A DNA stretch of 64,000 bases from Lactococcus termiticola (GCF_003116835.1 NZ_BFFO01000006.1:55402-119401); one strand, 5' to 3'; positions 1 through 10,501 are shown, counted from the stretch's first letter. Numbers and translations: made by a program. The notes: a model not told the origin generated them from the letters alone.

Positions 1-1194
1 GGCAATCGAGCCGATCCCGATGGCCCAACGGGGACCATTGACACCCCAAGAACCCGCAATCCAACCGACTAAAATCGAACCAAAAGGGGTCACACCCTGA
101 AAGACCAGCATGTAGAGGCTCATCACCCGCCCCCGCATGGCAGGCGTCACGCCAAGCTGGACGGTCGCATTGGCTGAAGTAATCAGGGTCAAGACGCAAA
201 AGCCGACCGCAATCCCTGCAATGGCAAAGCTATAAAAGTTCGGCATCATGGCATAAATCCCACTCGTGACCCCAAAAGCCAGGGCAGAACCGACGACCAG
301 GCGGGTCCTCGGCCGTTGACGGCGGGAGGCCATGAGTGAGCCCGCCACAGCACCGACGGCAAAGAAGGTACCGAGCAGGCCATATTGTGAGGGCTCTGGG
401 ATATTGAAGACGTGAATCGCCATCTGGGCCTGAGTCAGCTGGTTGTTTAGGCCCAGCATGCTGACGACAGAGACCACGCCCATGATAATGAGAATATCTG
501 GACGATTTCGCACATAGCGGAGGCCTTCCTTGATTTGCCCCTTCTTCTTCTGGGCTGACGGCAACTCATAGAGCTCATTTTTCCGCATCAAAAGGAGGGA
601 GCCTGCTGTCGCCGCAAATGAGATGGCATTGATGATAAAAGCCCAGCCAGGCCCAGACCAGGCAATCAGGAAGCCACCTACTGCAGGCCCAATCAGACGG
701 GCCGAATTAAAGGAAGTCGAGTTCAGCCCGACCGCATTGGTCAAGTCCTTCTTTTCGACCATCTCGCCGACAAAAGTCTGGCGGACCGGATTGTCCAGAG
801 CCTGCACCAGACCCATGAGGAGGGCAAAGGCAAAGACCCAGTATATCGTAACCTGATGGTTCAGAGTCAAGAGCCCCAATCCCAAGGCCAGCAAGCCCAT
901 CATTGTCTGCGTGAAAAGCATGAGATGGCGGCGGTTCAGACGGTCCGCCAACAGGCCGGTAAAGGGTGACAAAAACAAGAAGGGCAGGAACTGCAAAGCC
1001 GTCACAATCCCACCATAAAGGCCGGATAGACCTGGATTTCCCTTGGTCAAGATATACATGACCAGCCAGTCCTGACCAATCCGCTGGACCCAGGTCCCGA
1101 TATTGGAAAGCAGGGCACCGCTAAACCAGAGCCGATAATTATAGTAGCTCAGCGAGCTGAAGGTCGTATTTTTTCTTTTCTTTTTTTCTGACAT
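1..1194 (-). CDS. MFS family efflux transporter, C-terminus cut by the window edge
   Basis: Multi-helix membrane transporter of the major facilitator superfamily. The frame starts at the ATG at 1194-1192 and stays open for 398 codons to base 1, so only a short C-terminal piece is probably missing. Motif A (ADRLNRRH, about residues 83-90) follows the second predicted helix, and the early segment GALLSNIGTWVQRIGQDWL resembles the MFS_3/EntS-like branch. That branch exports small molecules or drugs, but the substrate cannot be read from sequence. It is monocistronic as far as visible. The perfect inverted repeat at 1219-1239 just upstream suggests local repression. Confidence 0.85.
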   Translation of the reverse strand, partial: MSEKKKRKNTTFSSLSYYNYRLWFSGALLSNIGTWVQRIGQDWLVMYILTKGNPGLSGLYGGIVTALQFLPFLFLSPFTGLLADRLNRRHLMLFTQTMMGLLALGLGLLTLNHQVTIYWVFAFALLMGLVQALDNPVRQTFVGEMVEKKDLTNAVGLNSTSFNSARLIGPAVGGFLIAWSGPGWAFIINAISFAATAGSLLLMRKNELYELPSAQKKKGQIKEGLRYVRNRPDILIIMGVVSVVSMLGLNNQLTQAQMAIHVFNIPEPSQYGLLGTFFAVGAVAGSLMASRRQRPRTRLVVGSALAFGVTSGIYAMMPNFYSFAIAGIAVGFCVLTLITSANATVQLGVTPAMRGRVMSLYMLVFQGVTPFGSILVGWIAGSWGVNGPRWAIGIGSIA

Positions 1195-1218
1195 TTTCTT
1201 TTCTATTTTTTGTATTTA

Positions 1219-1239
1219 TAAACTACTAATGATAGTTTA
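1219..1239. promoter_or_regulatory. Operator-like inverted repeat upstream of the MFS gene
   Basis: TAAACTA, a 7-base gap, then TAGTTTA: a perfect 7-bp inverted repeat 25 bp before the transporter start. It overlaps AT-rich sequence that could contain the -10 region (TATAAAT on the minus strand). This is typical placement for a repressor site. No regulator gene is visible in the window for it. Confidence 0.4.
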
Positions 1240-1327
1240 CGCTTTTTTATTCGATTTGTAAATAGAGAAGTGAGCTGAGCACAACGGAAAAGTATAAATT
1301 GCTAGGAGTGGAGATGGCTCCCACCAA

Positions 1328-1352
1328 AAGAAAAAGACCTTCTCCAGGTCTA
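1328..1352 (-). terminator. Rho-independent terminator of the DUF1033 gene
   Basis: On the minus strand AGACCT-GGAG-AGGTC is followed by TTTTTCTTTT. It begins at the stop codon of the DUF1033 gene. Confidence 0.75.
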
Positions 1353-1751
1353 TAATTTCTCATCCAAACTATCCTTAGTCTCCCGAGCCTTCAAGGCATT
1401 TGGACAGACCTTTATCTGAGGGTCTGCCGAGTGCTTCTCATAGGCCCAGCGTTTCTTTTCTTCTGGCAAGAGGTGCCAGTCCTCCAAGAGGGCAATACTG
1501 TGATAGCGCTGCTGGTAGCCGGCACATTCCTCGCACCAAATCTCGTCCTCAACATCCCAAAAAGCTGAGAGCAGGTCGTCCTTGCTCTTAAATTCTGTGA
1601 AGGATTCGGCAAATTTATACCATTGATTCCGGTAATATTTGAGGGCCGTATAAAAATTTTCAAATTCTTTGGTGCTGACGATGTCTTTTTTCCAATCGTC
1701 AAAGAACCACCAGGGCTCGTCCACACCGTACATTTCGACTACGCGATACAT
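1350..1751 (-). CDS. DUF1033 family protein
   Basis: A 133-residue protein of unknown function found in streptococci and lactococci; the opening MYRVVEMYGVDEPWWFFDDW is the family hallmark. It is rich in Trp, Tyr and Phe and has four cysteines, two of them in the pair CEEC near residues 93-96. No signal peptide or membrane segment is present, so it is likely cytosolic. It stands alone between the MFS gene and the mrnC-cysS block and has its own terminator overlapping the stop codon. Family assignment is by recognition; no role is proposed. Confidence 0.8.
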   Translation of the reverse strand: MYRVVEMYGVDEPWWFFDDWKKDIVSTKEFENFYTALKYYRNQWYKFAESFTEFKSKDDLLSAFWDVEDEIWCEECAGYQQRYHSIALLEDWHLLPEEKKRWAYEKHSADPQIKVCPNALKARETKDSLDEKL

Positions 1752-1826
1752 TTTTCTACTCGTTTACTTTCATTTTACTGATTATTTTATTTTAGCCTAA
1801 TTACTCAGAAATAGAAAGTTTTTTGC

Positions 1827-2222
1827 TTATGAATTTTTCTCGTCAACCTTGAGCAGACAATATTCCATGACTTCCTGAAGGCGGTCAGCCTCCATCGTCA
1901 GGTGCAAGAAGCCAATGACCGCCTCAAAACCGGTGGAAATCCGGTAGGTAATCACATCTGTATTCTTGGCTGAGGTCTTGGAGTGGGCATTACGCCCCCG
2001 CTTAAAGATGTCCTGCTCTACTTCGGTCAAAAAGTTGTCGGCTTCCATCTCTGAAATCAGGGAGGCCTGGGCCTTGGCAGAGACGTATCGGACAGCGTTT
2101 TTCTGCAGGTCATTAGGCCGAGTCAGGCCTTTTTCAAGAAGATGGTCCCGGACAGCGACCTCGTAGACCGCATCGCCAATATAGGCCAGTGCTATGCCAT
2201 TTAAGAGTTCCGGCCTATTCAT
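1827..2222 (-). CDS. mrnC: Mini-ribonuclease III
   Basis: Dimeric double-strand-specific RNase lacking the dsRNA-binding domain of RNase III. In Bacillus subtilis this enzyme matures the ends of 23S rRNA. The 131-residue length is normal. The RNase III signature [11 protein letters not shown] lies at residues 11-21, with D17 as a metal ligand, and a second conserved block (RGRNAHSKT) is near residue 75. The start overlaps the end of cysS by 8 bp, the arrangement seen across Firmicutes, so it is translated from the cysE-cysS transcript. Confidence 0.93.
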   Translation of the reverse strand: MNRPELLNGIALAYIGDAVYEVAVRDHLLEKGLTRPNDLQKNAVRYVSAKAQASLISEMEADNFLTEVEQDIFKRGRNAHSKTSAKNTDVITYRISTGFEAVIGFLHLTMEADRLQEVMEYCLLKVDEKNS

Positions 2223-3567
2223 GATGCCACCTCACGCCCTCAGGCCGGTCTTCTAGGATAATGCCCCGGGCCTTGAGTTCATCTCTGATTTCATCTGCAC
2301 GGGCAAAATCCCGGTCTTTTCTAGCTTGTTGTCTGGCTTCAATCAGGGACTCGATTTCTTCATCGAGACTGCCTGCTTCCTGCTCATGACTAAGACCTAG
2401 GATTTCAAGGACTTCATCGAAGAAGGCCTTGGCATCGGCTCCACCATTGCCTTTGTTGACCCAGCTGATAAAGTCATAGAAAACGGTCATGGCGTTTGCG
2501 ATATTAAAGTCCTCGTCCATGGCCTGCTTAAAGCCCGTCACAAAGGCCTCTAGGCCTTCTGAAGAGGCTGTTAGGTCAAGGTTCCGGTAGGCATTGTCAA
2601 TTTTAGAAAGATTATTTTCTGCCCTAGACAGAGCCTCGTCATTAAAGTCAATTGGCCGTCTGTAGTGACTTGTCGCCAGGAAAAGTCGGAGGACACGGGG
2701 ATTGAGGCCGGCTTCCAGCATCTCATGGACGGTCTTAAAATTACCCAGCGACTTGGACATCTTTTCACCGTCGACATTGACAAAGCCGTTATGCATCCAG
2801 TAGTTGACAAATTTCACGCCGTTGTGAGCTTCAGACTGGGCGATTTCATTGGTATGGTGGGGGAACTCCAGGTCTTGACCCCCACCGTGAATGTCAAGCG
2901 TCTCGCCAAGTAGGCTGTTGCTCATCACAGAGCACTCGATATGCCAGCCAGGACGTCCTGCCCCCCAAGGGCTGTCGTACTTGTCTTCTTCCCGGTCGGC
3001 TGCGACTGATTTCCAGAGGGCAAAGTCAGCCGGGCTCTCCTTCTTCATTGCTTCTTCATCCAGACGACCTGAGGCCCCGTCAAGCAACTCGTCCAGCTTC
3101 TTGCCGGCAAGCCTCGCATAGTCTTCTGACCTGCTGACCCGGAAGTAGACGTCGCCGTCAGCCTCATAGGCAAAGCCTTTTTCAATCAAATCAGCAATAA
3201 AGCGGATGATATCGTCGATAAAGGCCGTCGCCCGCGGATTTTCGTCGGCAGGCTTCACGCCCAGAGCCTTCGTGTCCTTATAAAAGGCCGCAATATACTT
3301 GTCAGAAAGGGCTCCAGCAGAGATACCTTCAGCCTTGGAAGCCTTGATAATTTTGTCGTCGACATCGGTAAAATTGGAGACAAAGTGGACAGCGTAGCCA
3401 GCATACTCCAGATATTTGCGAATCACGTCAAAAGCGACCACGCTCCGGGCATTGCCGATGTGGATATAATTGTAGACCGTCGGCCCGCAGACATACATGC
3501 GGACCTTCTTTGCTTCAATTGTCTGGAAGTCTTCGAGTTTTCTTGTTAAAGTGTTGTATATTTTCAT
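2215..3567 (-). CDS. cysS: Cysteine--tRNA ligase
   Basis: Class I aminoacyl-tRNA synthetase that charges tRNA-Cys in the cytoplasm. Seen: zinc-site CGPT (Cys27), the HIGH-type motif HIGN at about 36-39, and KMSKS in [11 protein letters not shown] near residue 265. I chose the ATG at 3567 (MKIYNTL, the usual opening). A GTG three codons upstream at 3576 is possible but overlaps the preceding gene. The gene sits between the TMEM175-like gene and mrnC; with cysE two genes upstream it forms a cysteine supply and use operon. No T-box was found in the short upstream gaps. Confidence 0.95.
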   Translation of the reverse strand: MKIYNTLTRKLEDFQTIEAKKVRMYVCGPTVYNYIHIGNARSVVAFDVIRKYLEYAGYAVHFVSNFTDVDDKIIKASKAEGISAGALSDKYIAAFYKDTKALGVKPADENPRATAFIDDIIRFIADLIEKGFAYEADGDVYFRVSRSEDYARLAGKKLDELLDGASGRLDEEAMKKESPADFALWKSVAADREEDKYDSPWGAGRPGWHIECSVMSNSLLGETLDIHGGGQDLEFPHHTNEIAQSEAHNGVKFVNYWMHNGFVNVDGEKMSKSLGNFKTVHEMLEAGLNPRVLRLFLATSHYRRPIDFNDEALSRAENNLSKIDNAYRNLDLTASSEGLEAFVTGFKQAMDEDFNIANAMTVFYDFISWVNKGNGGADAKAFFDEVLEILGLSHEQEAGSLDEEIESLIEARQQARKDRDFARADEIRDELKARGIILEDRPEGVRWHHE

Positions 3568-3572
3568 AAGTC

Positions 3573-4172
3573 TCACATTTCTTCATCAAACACAACAGAG
3601 CCAATCAGGGCACGGAGTGGCAGGTAGAGCAGGACATAACCCGACCAATTCCCCAAAAAGATGGTCACGACCACCGCTAGGACTGTCATAAGAATATAAT
3701 CCCAAGAAAGCCCAGAGCCCGCCTTCTTGACCTCTAGGCCATTGAAGGCCATGATTCTCGCCCTCAAGGCCCTTGAATAGCGGGTCGTAAGGACAATATA
3801 GGCAATGTAAATAATAGTAAATAAGGTCGGATGGACATTATTATTTGCCTGGGTCATAAAAGGAAATAAGGCAATCAGCATCAGGAAAATCGCATAGGCA
3901 AAGACCTGCCAGCCACTGATTTTCTCGATTTTCTTAAAAAAATTCACAAATCTAAAATAAAAACCGACAATGACCAGAAAGCTGACAAAGAAGATGACCA
4001 GTGAATTTAATGTTTCAGAAAACTCATAATGGCCAGTGCTCAAGAGCTTTGGCAGGGGGATTTCCAGGACCATCAGCGTGGCAATGATACTCATCACAGC
4101 ATCTGAAAAGCTCCTGAGAACCCCAATCATATGGCTGTCATAGACAGCGACCTTTGTATTTAATTTCTTCAT
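3573..4172 (-). CDS. TMEM175/DUF1211-like membrane protein (putative potassium channel)
   Basis: A 199-residue integral membrane protein with about six hydrophobic segments. The first helix carries the family signature RSFSD (residues 20-24), which in characterised bacterial TMEM175 proteins lines a potassium-selective pore. It lies between cysE (4-bp ATGA overlap) and cysS (overlap or near abutment), so it is translationally coupled inside the cysteine operon. That is an odd place for an ion channel. Channel function is inferred from the family only. Confidence 0.75.
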   Translation of the reverse strand: MKKLNTKVAVYDSHMIGVLRSFSDAVMSIIATLMVLEIPLPKLLSTGHYEFSETLNSLVIFFVSFLVIVGFYFRFVNFFKKIEKISGWQVFAYAIFLMLIALFPFMTQANNNVHPTLFTIIYIAYIVLTTRYSRALRARIMAFNGLEVKKAGSGLSWDYILMTVLAVVVTIFLGNWSGYVLLYLPLRALIGSVVFDEEM

Positions 4173-4771
4173 TTGGAATGGCTGGAGTGGTAACTCGCCT
4201 CTCTTCGTTCTTCTAAGTTTAAGATGGTCTGCTCGTCTTTTTGCCCGTGCACCCGGACGACCTTAGCCGGAACGCCGACAACTGTCACGTCTTCAGGGAC
4301 ATCAGCGACGACAACCGCTCCGGCACCGACCTTGCTGTTGGCACCGATTTCTATTGGCCCAAGCAACTGGGCATGGGCTGAAATCAGGGCTCCTCTGTGA
4401 ACCTGAGGATGGCGTTTGCCTTTGTCTTTACCCGTCCCGCCCAGGGTCACGCCGTGGTAGAGCTTGACATCTGTTTCAACCAGGGCCGTCTCACCGATGA
4501 CCAGGCCTGAGCCATGGTCGATAAAGACGCCATTGGCAATCTTGGCTCCAGGATGAATTTCTATTTGGGTCCAAAACCGCCAAAACTGGGAGTGCATCCG
4601 GGCCAGAAGCTTAAAGCCGTGATTCCAGAGCCAATGGCTGAGCTTGTGAGCTGCCAGGGCCTTGACACCCGGATAGGTCAAGACTACCTCAAAGGCCGTC
4701 CTTGCGGCAGGGTCATTCTCCTGGGTCACCCGGATGGCCTCCCGCCAAAAGCCCTTCTTTTTTTCCTTCAT
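4169..4771 (-). CDS. cysE: Serine O-acetyltransferase
   Basis: Transfers acetyl from acetyl-CoA to L-serine, giving O-acetylserine for cysteine synthesis. It has an N-terminal helical region and a left-handed beta-helix from about residue 70 to 165. The acceptor/catalytic motif DHGSGLVIGET is at 85-95 (Asp85, His86) and YHGVTLGGTGK at 105-115. At 200 residues it is the short Gram-positive form. First gene of cysE / TMEM175-like / cysS / mrnC. A TATAAT box about 25 nt upstream on the minus strand (near 4802-4807) can serve as its promoter. Confidence 0.93.
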   Translation of the reverse strand: MKEKKKGFWREAIRVTQENDPAARTAFEVVLTYPGVKALAAHKLSHWLWNHGFKLLARMHSQFWRFWTQIEIHPGAKIANGVFIDHGSGLVIGETALVETDVKLYHGVTLGGTGKDKGKRHPQVHRGALISAHAQLLGPIEIGANSKVGAGAVVVADVPEDVTVVGVPAKVVRVHGQKDEQTILNLEERREASYHSSHSK

Positions 4772-4858
4772 TCTTCTACCGTTCCTAAAATTACTTCTTC
4801 AATTATAGCAGAAATAGGGGCCGTCTGCCATCCTCCTTGTTTCAAGCTTATCAAGGAT

Positions 4859-5449
4859 TTAGCCCTCGCCAAAGATAAAGGCATAGGTCAGGCCCAGGAT
4901 TTCGTGGCCATAATAGCCCGTCCAGAGCAGGGGATTCTTGGTCTGGCTGACGACAGCCTCGCCTTCTAGCTTATCCAGGCCCTGTTTTTTGGCCAAATAA
5001 AGGGAGCGGTAGAGATGAAAATCATTGGTCACAAGGACGGTCTTGCCCTTTAGATAGGGCTTTGAAAACTTGAGATTTTCACTGGTGTCGCTGGCCTTAT
5101 CCTCCTCGATGATTTGAGAAGCTGGAATCCCTTTGGCCTTGAGGTACTTGGCCATGGCGGAAGCCTCTGTGACGGGTTCGTCAAAGCCTTTTCCCCCTGA
5201 GACGATGACCCGACTGCCTGGGCGGGCCTTGGCGAGTTTGACTGCCGCATCCAGCCTGGCCTTGGTCGCCGCTGCAGGATAGCTATCTGCTAAATTATTG
5301 CCCTCAATTTTAGAGCCTAAGACCAGGATACTGCCATAGTCTGAACTAGACTTACTGTGGGTCTTTGAGGAGATGAGGAGGAGGCAGATGCCAGACCAGA
5401 TGATGAGTGCCCCCAGAAGAAGCATCAGTGTTATTTTTATTTTTTTCAT
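4859..5449 (-). CDS. YdcF/DUF218 family membrane-anchored protein
   Basis: 196 residues with one N-terminal transmembrane segment (about 5-27) and a DUF218 domain (about 38-180). Characteristic pieces are ILVLGSKI, the VIVSGGKG loop, the E-x-x-x-M segment (TEASAMAKYL) and the DTSENL and TNDFHLYRS motifs. The domain probably faces outward. Relatives act in envelope biology (for example ElyC in enterobacteria), but the reaction is not established. It has its own Shine-Dalgarno (GAGGA) and appears to be a single gene. Confidence 0.8.
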   Translation of the reverse strand: MKKIKITLMLLLGALIIWSGICLLLISSKTHSKSSSDYGSILVLGSKIEGNNLADSYPAAATKARLDAAVKLAKARPGSRVIVSGGKGFDEPVTEASAMAKYLKAKGIPASQIIEEDKASDTSENLKFSKPYLKGKTVLVTNDFHLYRSLYLAKKQGLDKLEGEAVVSQTKNPLLWTGYYGHEILGLTYAFIFGEG

Positions 5450-5464
5450 GCTGTCCTCATAATA

Positions 5465-5489
5465 AAAAAGTCCGTCAATGACCGACTTT
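5465..5489 (-). terminator. Rho-independent terminator
   Basis: Minus strand AAAGTCGGTC-ATT-GACGGACTTT followed by TTTATT, downstream of the SseB-like gene. Confidence 0.75.
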
Positions 5490-5515
5490 GTTTAAGTGCC
5501 ATATATTGAGACTTC

Positions 5516-6304
5516 TCAATCGTAGTCAGGCTTTGTCAACATATTGAAAGGAATGATGGTTTTCTTATACTCTGAGATCTCGACGTCCAAAGGGTTTATC
5601 GTTACGCCTGAAGCATCATCCAAAATATGCTTGGCATCTGCTGGATGTTCAATCTCTGAGAGCTTCATCAGGACAACATCCCCCTTATCCTTCGTAAAGG
5701 GAAGACCGAAGAACTCTGAGCGGTACCATATTTGAAGGCTGTCCAGATTATCAAAGACCGGAGCATATTTCTTGTTGTCACCTGCAGTCATCAAAGGAAA
5801 GCTCCGAAGGATCTCGCCCTCGTCATTTTTTCCTGTGAAGGCTGGGACAAAGAAATATTGATCGAGTTTTGCCGCCTGCTGATTTTCTTCGCTTGAAAAA
5901 GTATTCATCATCTCTGTATATTCGCGAATAAAATCCATCAGGGCAAGCTTATCAAAGAAGGCATGGTCACTGTCAACCTTGTGTGCTTCAAGGTCAACGT
6001 TGATACCCAGCGTATCAATTTCTGAATCAGCAATGGAATCTAAAAGAGAAATAACAGAAGTCTCTACCCATTTGACTTCCTCATTATTCACGTGTTCCTT
6101 AAATTTTTCAAAATCTTCTTCATTGGTAAAGATGGGAAGAATATTTTTTTCGTTAATATGAAGATAAAAGGGCTCAGAAGGGGCAATAAAAGCATAACTT
6201 TGGAGGGCATAGGTCATGCCAATATTGAGAAGAAAGTCTCCTGGATATTGAAGGCTTGCCTTAATTCTATTGTGTAGTTCTGGATTGATGTTAAATGCTT
6301 TCAT
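5516..6304 (-). CDS. SseB-like protein with two SseB N-type domains
   Basis: A soluble 262-residue protein. Two halves each look like an SseB N-type domain: LPIFTNEEDFEKF near residue 60 and YAPVFDNLDSLQIWY near 180, with a C-terminal GVTINPLDVEI typical of the family. In E. coli SseB is named for enhanced serine sensitivity; the molecular role is unknown. I start at the ATG at 6304 because AAAGGA lies 7 nt upstream. The in-frame ATG 33 bp further up has no ribosome site. It is a single gene with a good terminator. Confidence 0.7.
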   Translation of the reverse strand: MKAFNINPELHNRIKASLQYPGDFLLNIGMTYALQSYAFIAPSEPFYLHINEKNILPIFTNEEDFEKFKEHVNNEEVKWVETSVISLLDSIADSEIDTLGINVDLEAHKVDSDHAFFDKLALMDFIREYTEMMNTFSSEENQQAAKLDQYFFVPAFTGKNDEGEILRSFPLMTAGDNKKYAPVFDNLDSLQIWYRSEFFGLPFTKDKGDVVLMKLSEIEHPADAKHILDDASGVTINPLDVEISEYKKTIIPFNMLTKPDYD

Positions 6305-6357
6305 TTGTGTCCTTTCAACGACTGGTCTATGATTCATTATACAACTTTATAAATAAA

Positions 6358-6382
6358 AGAAAAAGGCTTATGCCCTTTTCTT
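6358..6382 (-). terminator. Terminator of the prs-iscS-DUF1831 operon
   Basis: Minus strand AAAAGG-GCATAAG-CCTTTT followed by TCTTTT, a few bases after the DUF1831 stop codon. Confidence 0.7.
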
Positions 6383-6396
6383 CAAGGACATCGCCT

Positions 6397-6741
6397 CTAA
6401 GATTCAAGCTTCTCAAAAACCTCCCGAGCCACAAAAGCGTCCATCTGATAATAAAACTTCTCTTGGATGACTTGGCTGGCGTTTTTGAAGATGTTGACAT
6501 TGCGAAGGCCTGATTTATCGGTCACAGAGAGCTTGAAGCCGGTCAAGTCCTTATTCACAATAATCTTCAAGAGAAAGCCTTCGCCTGAGTTGGGCACTTC
6601 TTCTAGGAGGCGGGAAAATTCAAAATTGCCGACCTTGTTTTCAAAGAAGGTGGTGTCTTTCAGCGTGTATTTTTTTACATTTTTAGAAAGACGATAGCTG
6701 TAGTTGCAGTCGTCAAGATGTTTTTCAGTCAAAAATGCCAT
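6397..6741 (-). CDS. DUF1831 family protein
   Basis: A small cytosolic protein of 114 residues, rich in aromatic and charged residues, without membrane segments. I recognise it as the DUF1831 family, which in lactic acid bacteria regularly follows a cysteine desulfurase gene, as here (9 bp after iscS). The conserved pairing suggests a role with IscS, perhaps in sulfur relay, but this is inference from gene order; no catalytic cysteine motif is apparent. Last gene of prs-iscS-DUF1831. Confidence 0.75.
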   Translation of the reverse strand: MAFLTEKHLDDCNYSYRLSKNVKKYTLKDTTFFENKVGNFEFSRLLEEVPNSGEGFLLKIIVNKDLTGFKLSVTDKSGLRNVNIFKNASQVIQEKFYYQMDAFVAREVFEKLES

Positions 6742-6750
6742 GATTGCTCC

Positions 6751-7869
6751 TTATTGGATGATTTTTTTGAGAACGGATAGAAATTGATCAATGTCTTCAA
6801 ACGAATTAAGCTCTGAGAAAGAAACCCGGATATTTTCCTTGAGCCTAGGGTCTGCCTTTCCGTAGACGGCTTCAAGGACGTGAGAAGGCTCAACGGTCCC
6901 TGCCGTGCAGGCAGATCCTGTCGAGATGGCAATGCCCTCCATGTCGAGCCTGGTCAAGAGCAGGTCATGATTTTGGCCAGACAGGCCGATGTTAATGACG
7001 TAGGGCAGGCTTTCACCAAAGCGATTGAGGTAGTAATCCAGACCCTCTAGGCCATCCAGCAAATGCTGTTTTAGGCTAGCGACCTGGGCATACTTCTCGT
7101 CAAGGCTCGCCTGGGCAATTTCTAAGGCTCGGGCCATACCGACCAAGGAATGCAGGTTTTCTGTCCCCGCCCGGCGTTTTTCCTCCTGCTCACCACCGTG
7201 AATCAGCGGGTCAAAGCGGAGGCCAGCCTTATGATAGAGAAAACCGACCCCCTTTGGCCCATGAAACTTGTGGGCTGAGGCCGACAGAAAGTCAGCCTTG
7301 ATGTCAGCCGGATGCACCAGAATCTTGCCCATAACCTGGACCGCATCGACGTGGAAGGCCGCCTGATGGTCTGCCAAGATATCCCCGACTTCTGCAACCG
7401 GCATGAGCTGGCCGGTCTCATTATTGGCCCACATCATCGAAAGGAGAATGCTATCTGGCCGGAGGACCTGCTCAAAGAGCTCAGCTGTATAGCTCCCGTC
7501 AGGATTAGGTTGAACATAGCTCACCTCAAAGCCAAGACGTTCTTCCAGATAGGCCATGGCCTTGAGGACTGACGGATGCTCAATCGCCGTCGTGATCAGG
7601 TGCTTGCCCTTTTCTTGATTGGCCAGGGCATAGGCAATGATGGCGGTATTATTGCTCTCAGAGCCACCTGATGTAAAGGTAATTTCATTTTGCTTGGCAT
7701 CTAAAAGAAGAGCGATACTTTCTCGCACGCTCCTTAAAACCTTTGCTGCCTCACGGCCGAGACCGTGGATACTTGAGGGATTGCCATAAGTGCTCAAGAG
7801 CGTATCTGTCACGCTTTGTGCAACTTCAGGCAGGACAGCTGTTGTGGCTGCATTATCGAGATAAATCAT
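6751..7869 (-). CDS. iscS: Cysteine desulfurase, NifS/IscS class
   Basis: PLP enzyme that removes sulfur from cysteine as an enzyme persulfide. Lys201 in SASAHKFHG is the PLP Schiff-base lysine, and Cys321 in STGSACTAG is the persulfide cysteine on the long flexible loop of class I desulfurases. 372 residues, full length. A separate SUF operon with its own SufS lies at 11.7-17.8 kb, so this enzyme probably serves tRNA thiolation rather than Fe-S assembly (inference). Its start codon shares a base with the prs stop codon, so the two are coupled. Confidence 0.9.
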   Translation of the reverse strand: MIYLDNAATTAVLPEVAQSVTDTLLSTYGNPSSIHGLGREAAKVLRSVRESIALLLDAKQNEITFTSGGSESNNTAIIAYALANQEKGKHLITTAIEHPSVLKAMAYLEERLGFEVSYVQPNPDGSYTAELFEQVLRPDSILLSMMWANNETGQLMPVAEVGDILADHQAAFHVDAVQVMGKILVHPADIKADFLSASAHKFHGPKGVGFLYHKAGLRFDPLIHGGEQEEKRRAGTENLHSLVGMARALEIAQASLDEKYAQVASLKQHLLDGLEGLDYYLNRFGESLPYVINIGLSGQNHDLLLTRLDMEGIAISTGSACTAGTVEPSHVLEAVYGKADPRLKENIRVSFSELNSFEDIDQFLSVLKKIIQ

Positions 7870-8831
7870 TAGTTTTGGTTCTTTTCGTAGGCAAAGAGTG
7901 GAGATACCGGACGGCCTTCGTGGATGCGTTCGATGGCTGAGCCAAGGTGTTCTGCGGCTGAGAGGTATTTCACACGCTGAGGTTTAGGGTTGTCGTTTTT
8001 GACAGAGTCAGTCACGAGTATTTCCTGGATGGATGAGGCGTCAAGAAGCGCTGCGGCTGTCTCTGAGAAGAGGCCGTGGCTGGCTACAGCAAAGATTTCC
8101 TTGGCTCCTGCATCTTTAGCGACGGCAGCAGCATTGGTAAAAGTTCTTGCTGTGTTCAAGATGTCATCGATCAGGATGACCTTCTTATCCTTGACATTCC
8201 CGATGATATAGCCATTTTCCCGCTTCTGGTCATCGTCTTCATAGTCGACAATGGCAATCGGGCTTTCCAGGTATTCGGCAAGCGAGCGGGCCCGCTTGAT
8301 GCCTGAGTTTTTAGGGGCAACGACAACAACGTCATCGCCCTCAAGGCCCATCTCATGATAATATTCAGCAAAGAGAGGGACGGTAAAGAGGTTGTCGACC
8401 GGAATGTCGAAGAAGCCTTGGACCTGGACAGCGTGGAGGTCCAGGGTCAAAACCCGGTCAAGGCCTGCTGCCACGAGATTGTCAGCAACAACCTTGGCCG
8501 TGATGGGCTGGCGGCTAGCTGCCGTCCGGTCCTGGCGGGCATAACCAAAGTAAGGGATGACCGCAGAGACCGAGCGAACAGAGGCCCGCTTGCAGGCATC
8601 AATCATGATCATGAGCTCCCAGAGATTGTCATTGACCGGTGTTGAGGTCGACTGGATGATGAAGACGTCACGGTCCCGGACAGACTCTTCAGCATGGGCA
8701 AGGATTTCGCCATCAGAAAACTGCTTTGAGGTCAGCTTCCCAAGGGGAATTTCCAGGTAATCTCCAATCTTTTGGGCAAGCTCAGGGTTTGAGCTCAGTG
8801 CAAAAAGCTTCATATTGTGATCAGCGTTCAA
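7869..8831 (-). CDS. prs: Ribose-phosphate pyrophosphokinase-like protein (second-type Prs)
   Basis: 320 residues, two phosphoribosyltransferase-fold domains; makes PRPP from ribose 5-phosphate and ATP if active. Conserved: [13 protein letters not shown] start, [15 protein letters not shown]. The PRPP-binding loop reads [14 protein letters not shown], where canonical enzymes have DDMIDTAGT, and the usual KRR-type catalytic flexible loop is not obvious. This fits the divergent second Prs of lactic acid bacteria, so activity is uncertain. The TTG start at 8831 has GAGGAG 7 nt upstream; the later ATG at 8813 has no ribosome site. First gene of the operon. Confidence 0.85.
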   Translation of the reverse strand: MNADHNMKLFALSSNPELAQKIGDYLEIPLGKLTSKQFSDGEILAHAEESVRDRDVFIIQSTSTPVNDNLWELMIMIDACKRASVRSVSAVIPYFGYARQDRTAASRQPITAKVVADNLVAAGLDRVLTLDLHAVQVQGFFDIPVDNLFTVPLFAEYYHEMGLEGDDVVVVAPKNSGIKRARSLAEYLESPIAIVDYEDDDQKRENGYIIGNVKDKKVILIDDILNTARTFTNAAAVAKDAGAKEIFAVASHGLFSETAAALLDASSIQEILVTDSVKNDNPKPQRVKYLSAAEHLGSAIERIHEGRPVSPLFAYEKNQN

Positions 8832-8932
8832 TGCGATTCTCCTCGAATTTATTATAGTTCCATTTTAACAAAATTTGGAGGGAAATAGTAGTTAGGAGGG
8901 AAATCGTTTTAGTGGATGGTAGGTTACGTTCC

Positions 8933-9050
8933 GGAAATTCCGCAAAGACACTGTGAGGCCGCAAGCAGACCGCTCCGCGGTCTCATTGCTAAATGTCGAG
9001 CCCAAAGGTCTCGCCATTTGCCTTATTTCACAGTGTTTTGCGGAATTTCC
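8933..9050 (-). repeat. Class 1 structured repeat, copy A
   Basis: Read on the minus strand: outer arm GGAAATTCCGCAAAACACTG, AAGGCAAA, hairpin 1 with GAGACC/GGGCTC, TTTAGCAATG, hairpin 2 (AGACCGC-GGA-GCGGTCT), GCTTGCGGCC, and the complementary arm. It lies in the 397-bp gap between prs and tuf, beyond the tuf terminator. The rest of the gap (9051-9180) holds nothing I recognise. Confidence 0.85.
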
Positions 9051-9179
9051 TCCACTTCACTTGTGCCTACTTCCACTCCCTCTTCTACCATCACCCTCAC
9101 TGTTCTTGCATATGTTATGGCATGTTTCAAATATAGTACCACCGCTGACCGCCTGGCTTGGAACCTAGCGGATCAAACA

Positions 9180-9206
9180 CAAAAAAAACGTAGCATGCGC
9201 TACGTC
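9180..9206 (-). terminator. Terminator of tuf
   Basis: Minus strand ACGTAGC-GCAT-GCTACGT followed by eight T residues, 23 bp after the tuf stop codon. Confidence 0.85.
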
Positions 9207-9228
9207 TTTATTATCGATGTTAATCAAA

Positions 9229-10425
<1,197 letters not shown>

Positions 10426-10501
10426 TTTTAATGGTCTCCTTTAAGAAAAAATAATTATTTTTTGAGGCAGGCTGTGGAGTCACAATCTACCGTTCCTAAC
10501 T

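Noticed and set aside
4772..4858. Cysteine T-box upstream of cysE
   Set aside because: The gap is under 90 bp and has no T-box sequence or terminator/antiterminator pair.
8933..9050. Class 1 repeats as ordinary rho-independent terminators
   Set aside because: They lack T-runs, are 115-135 bp with three stems, and in several gaps (tuf, proC, rny) a normal terminator already exists next to them.
9051..9180. Short frame on the minus strand after the tuf terminator (peptide like AITYARTVRVMVEEG)
   Set aside because: No start codon or ribosome site, and it runs into repeat A; too short to call a remnant with confidence.
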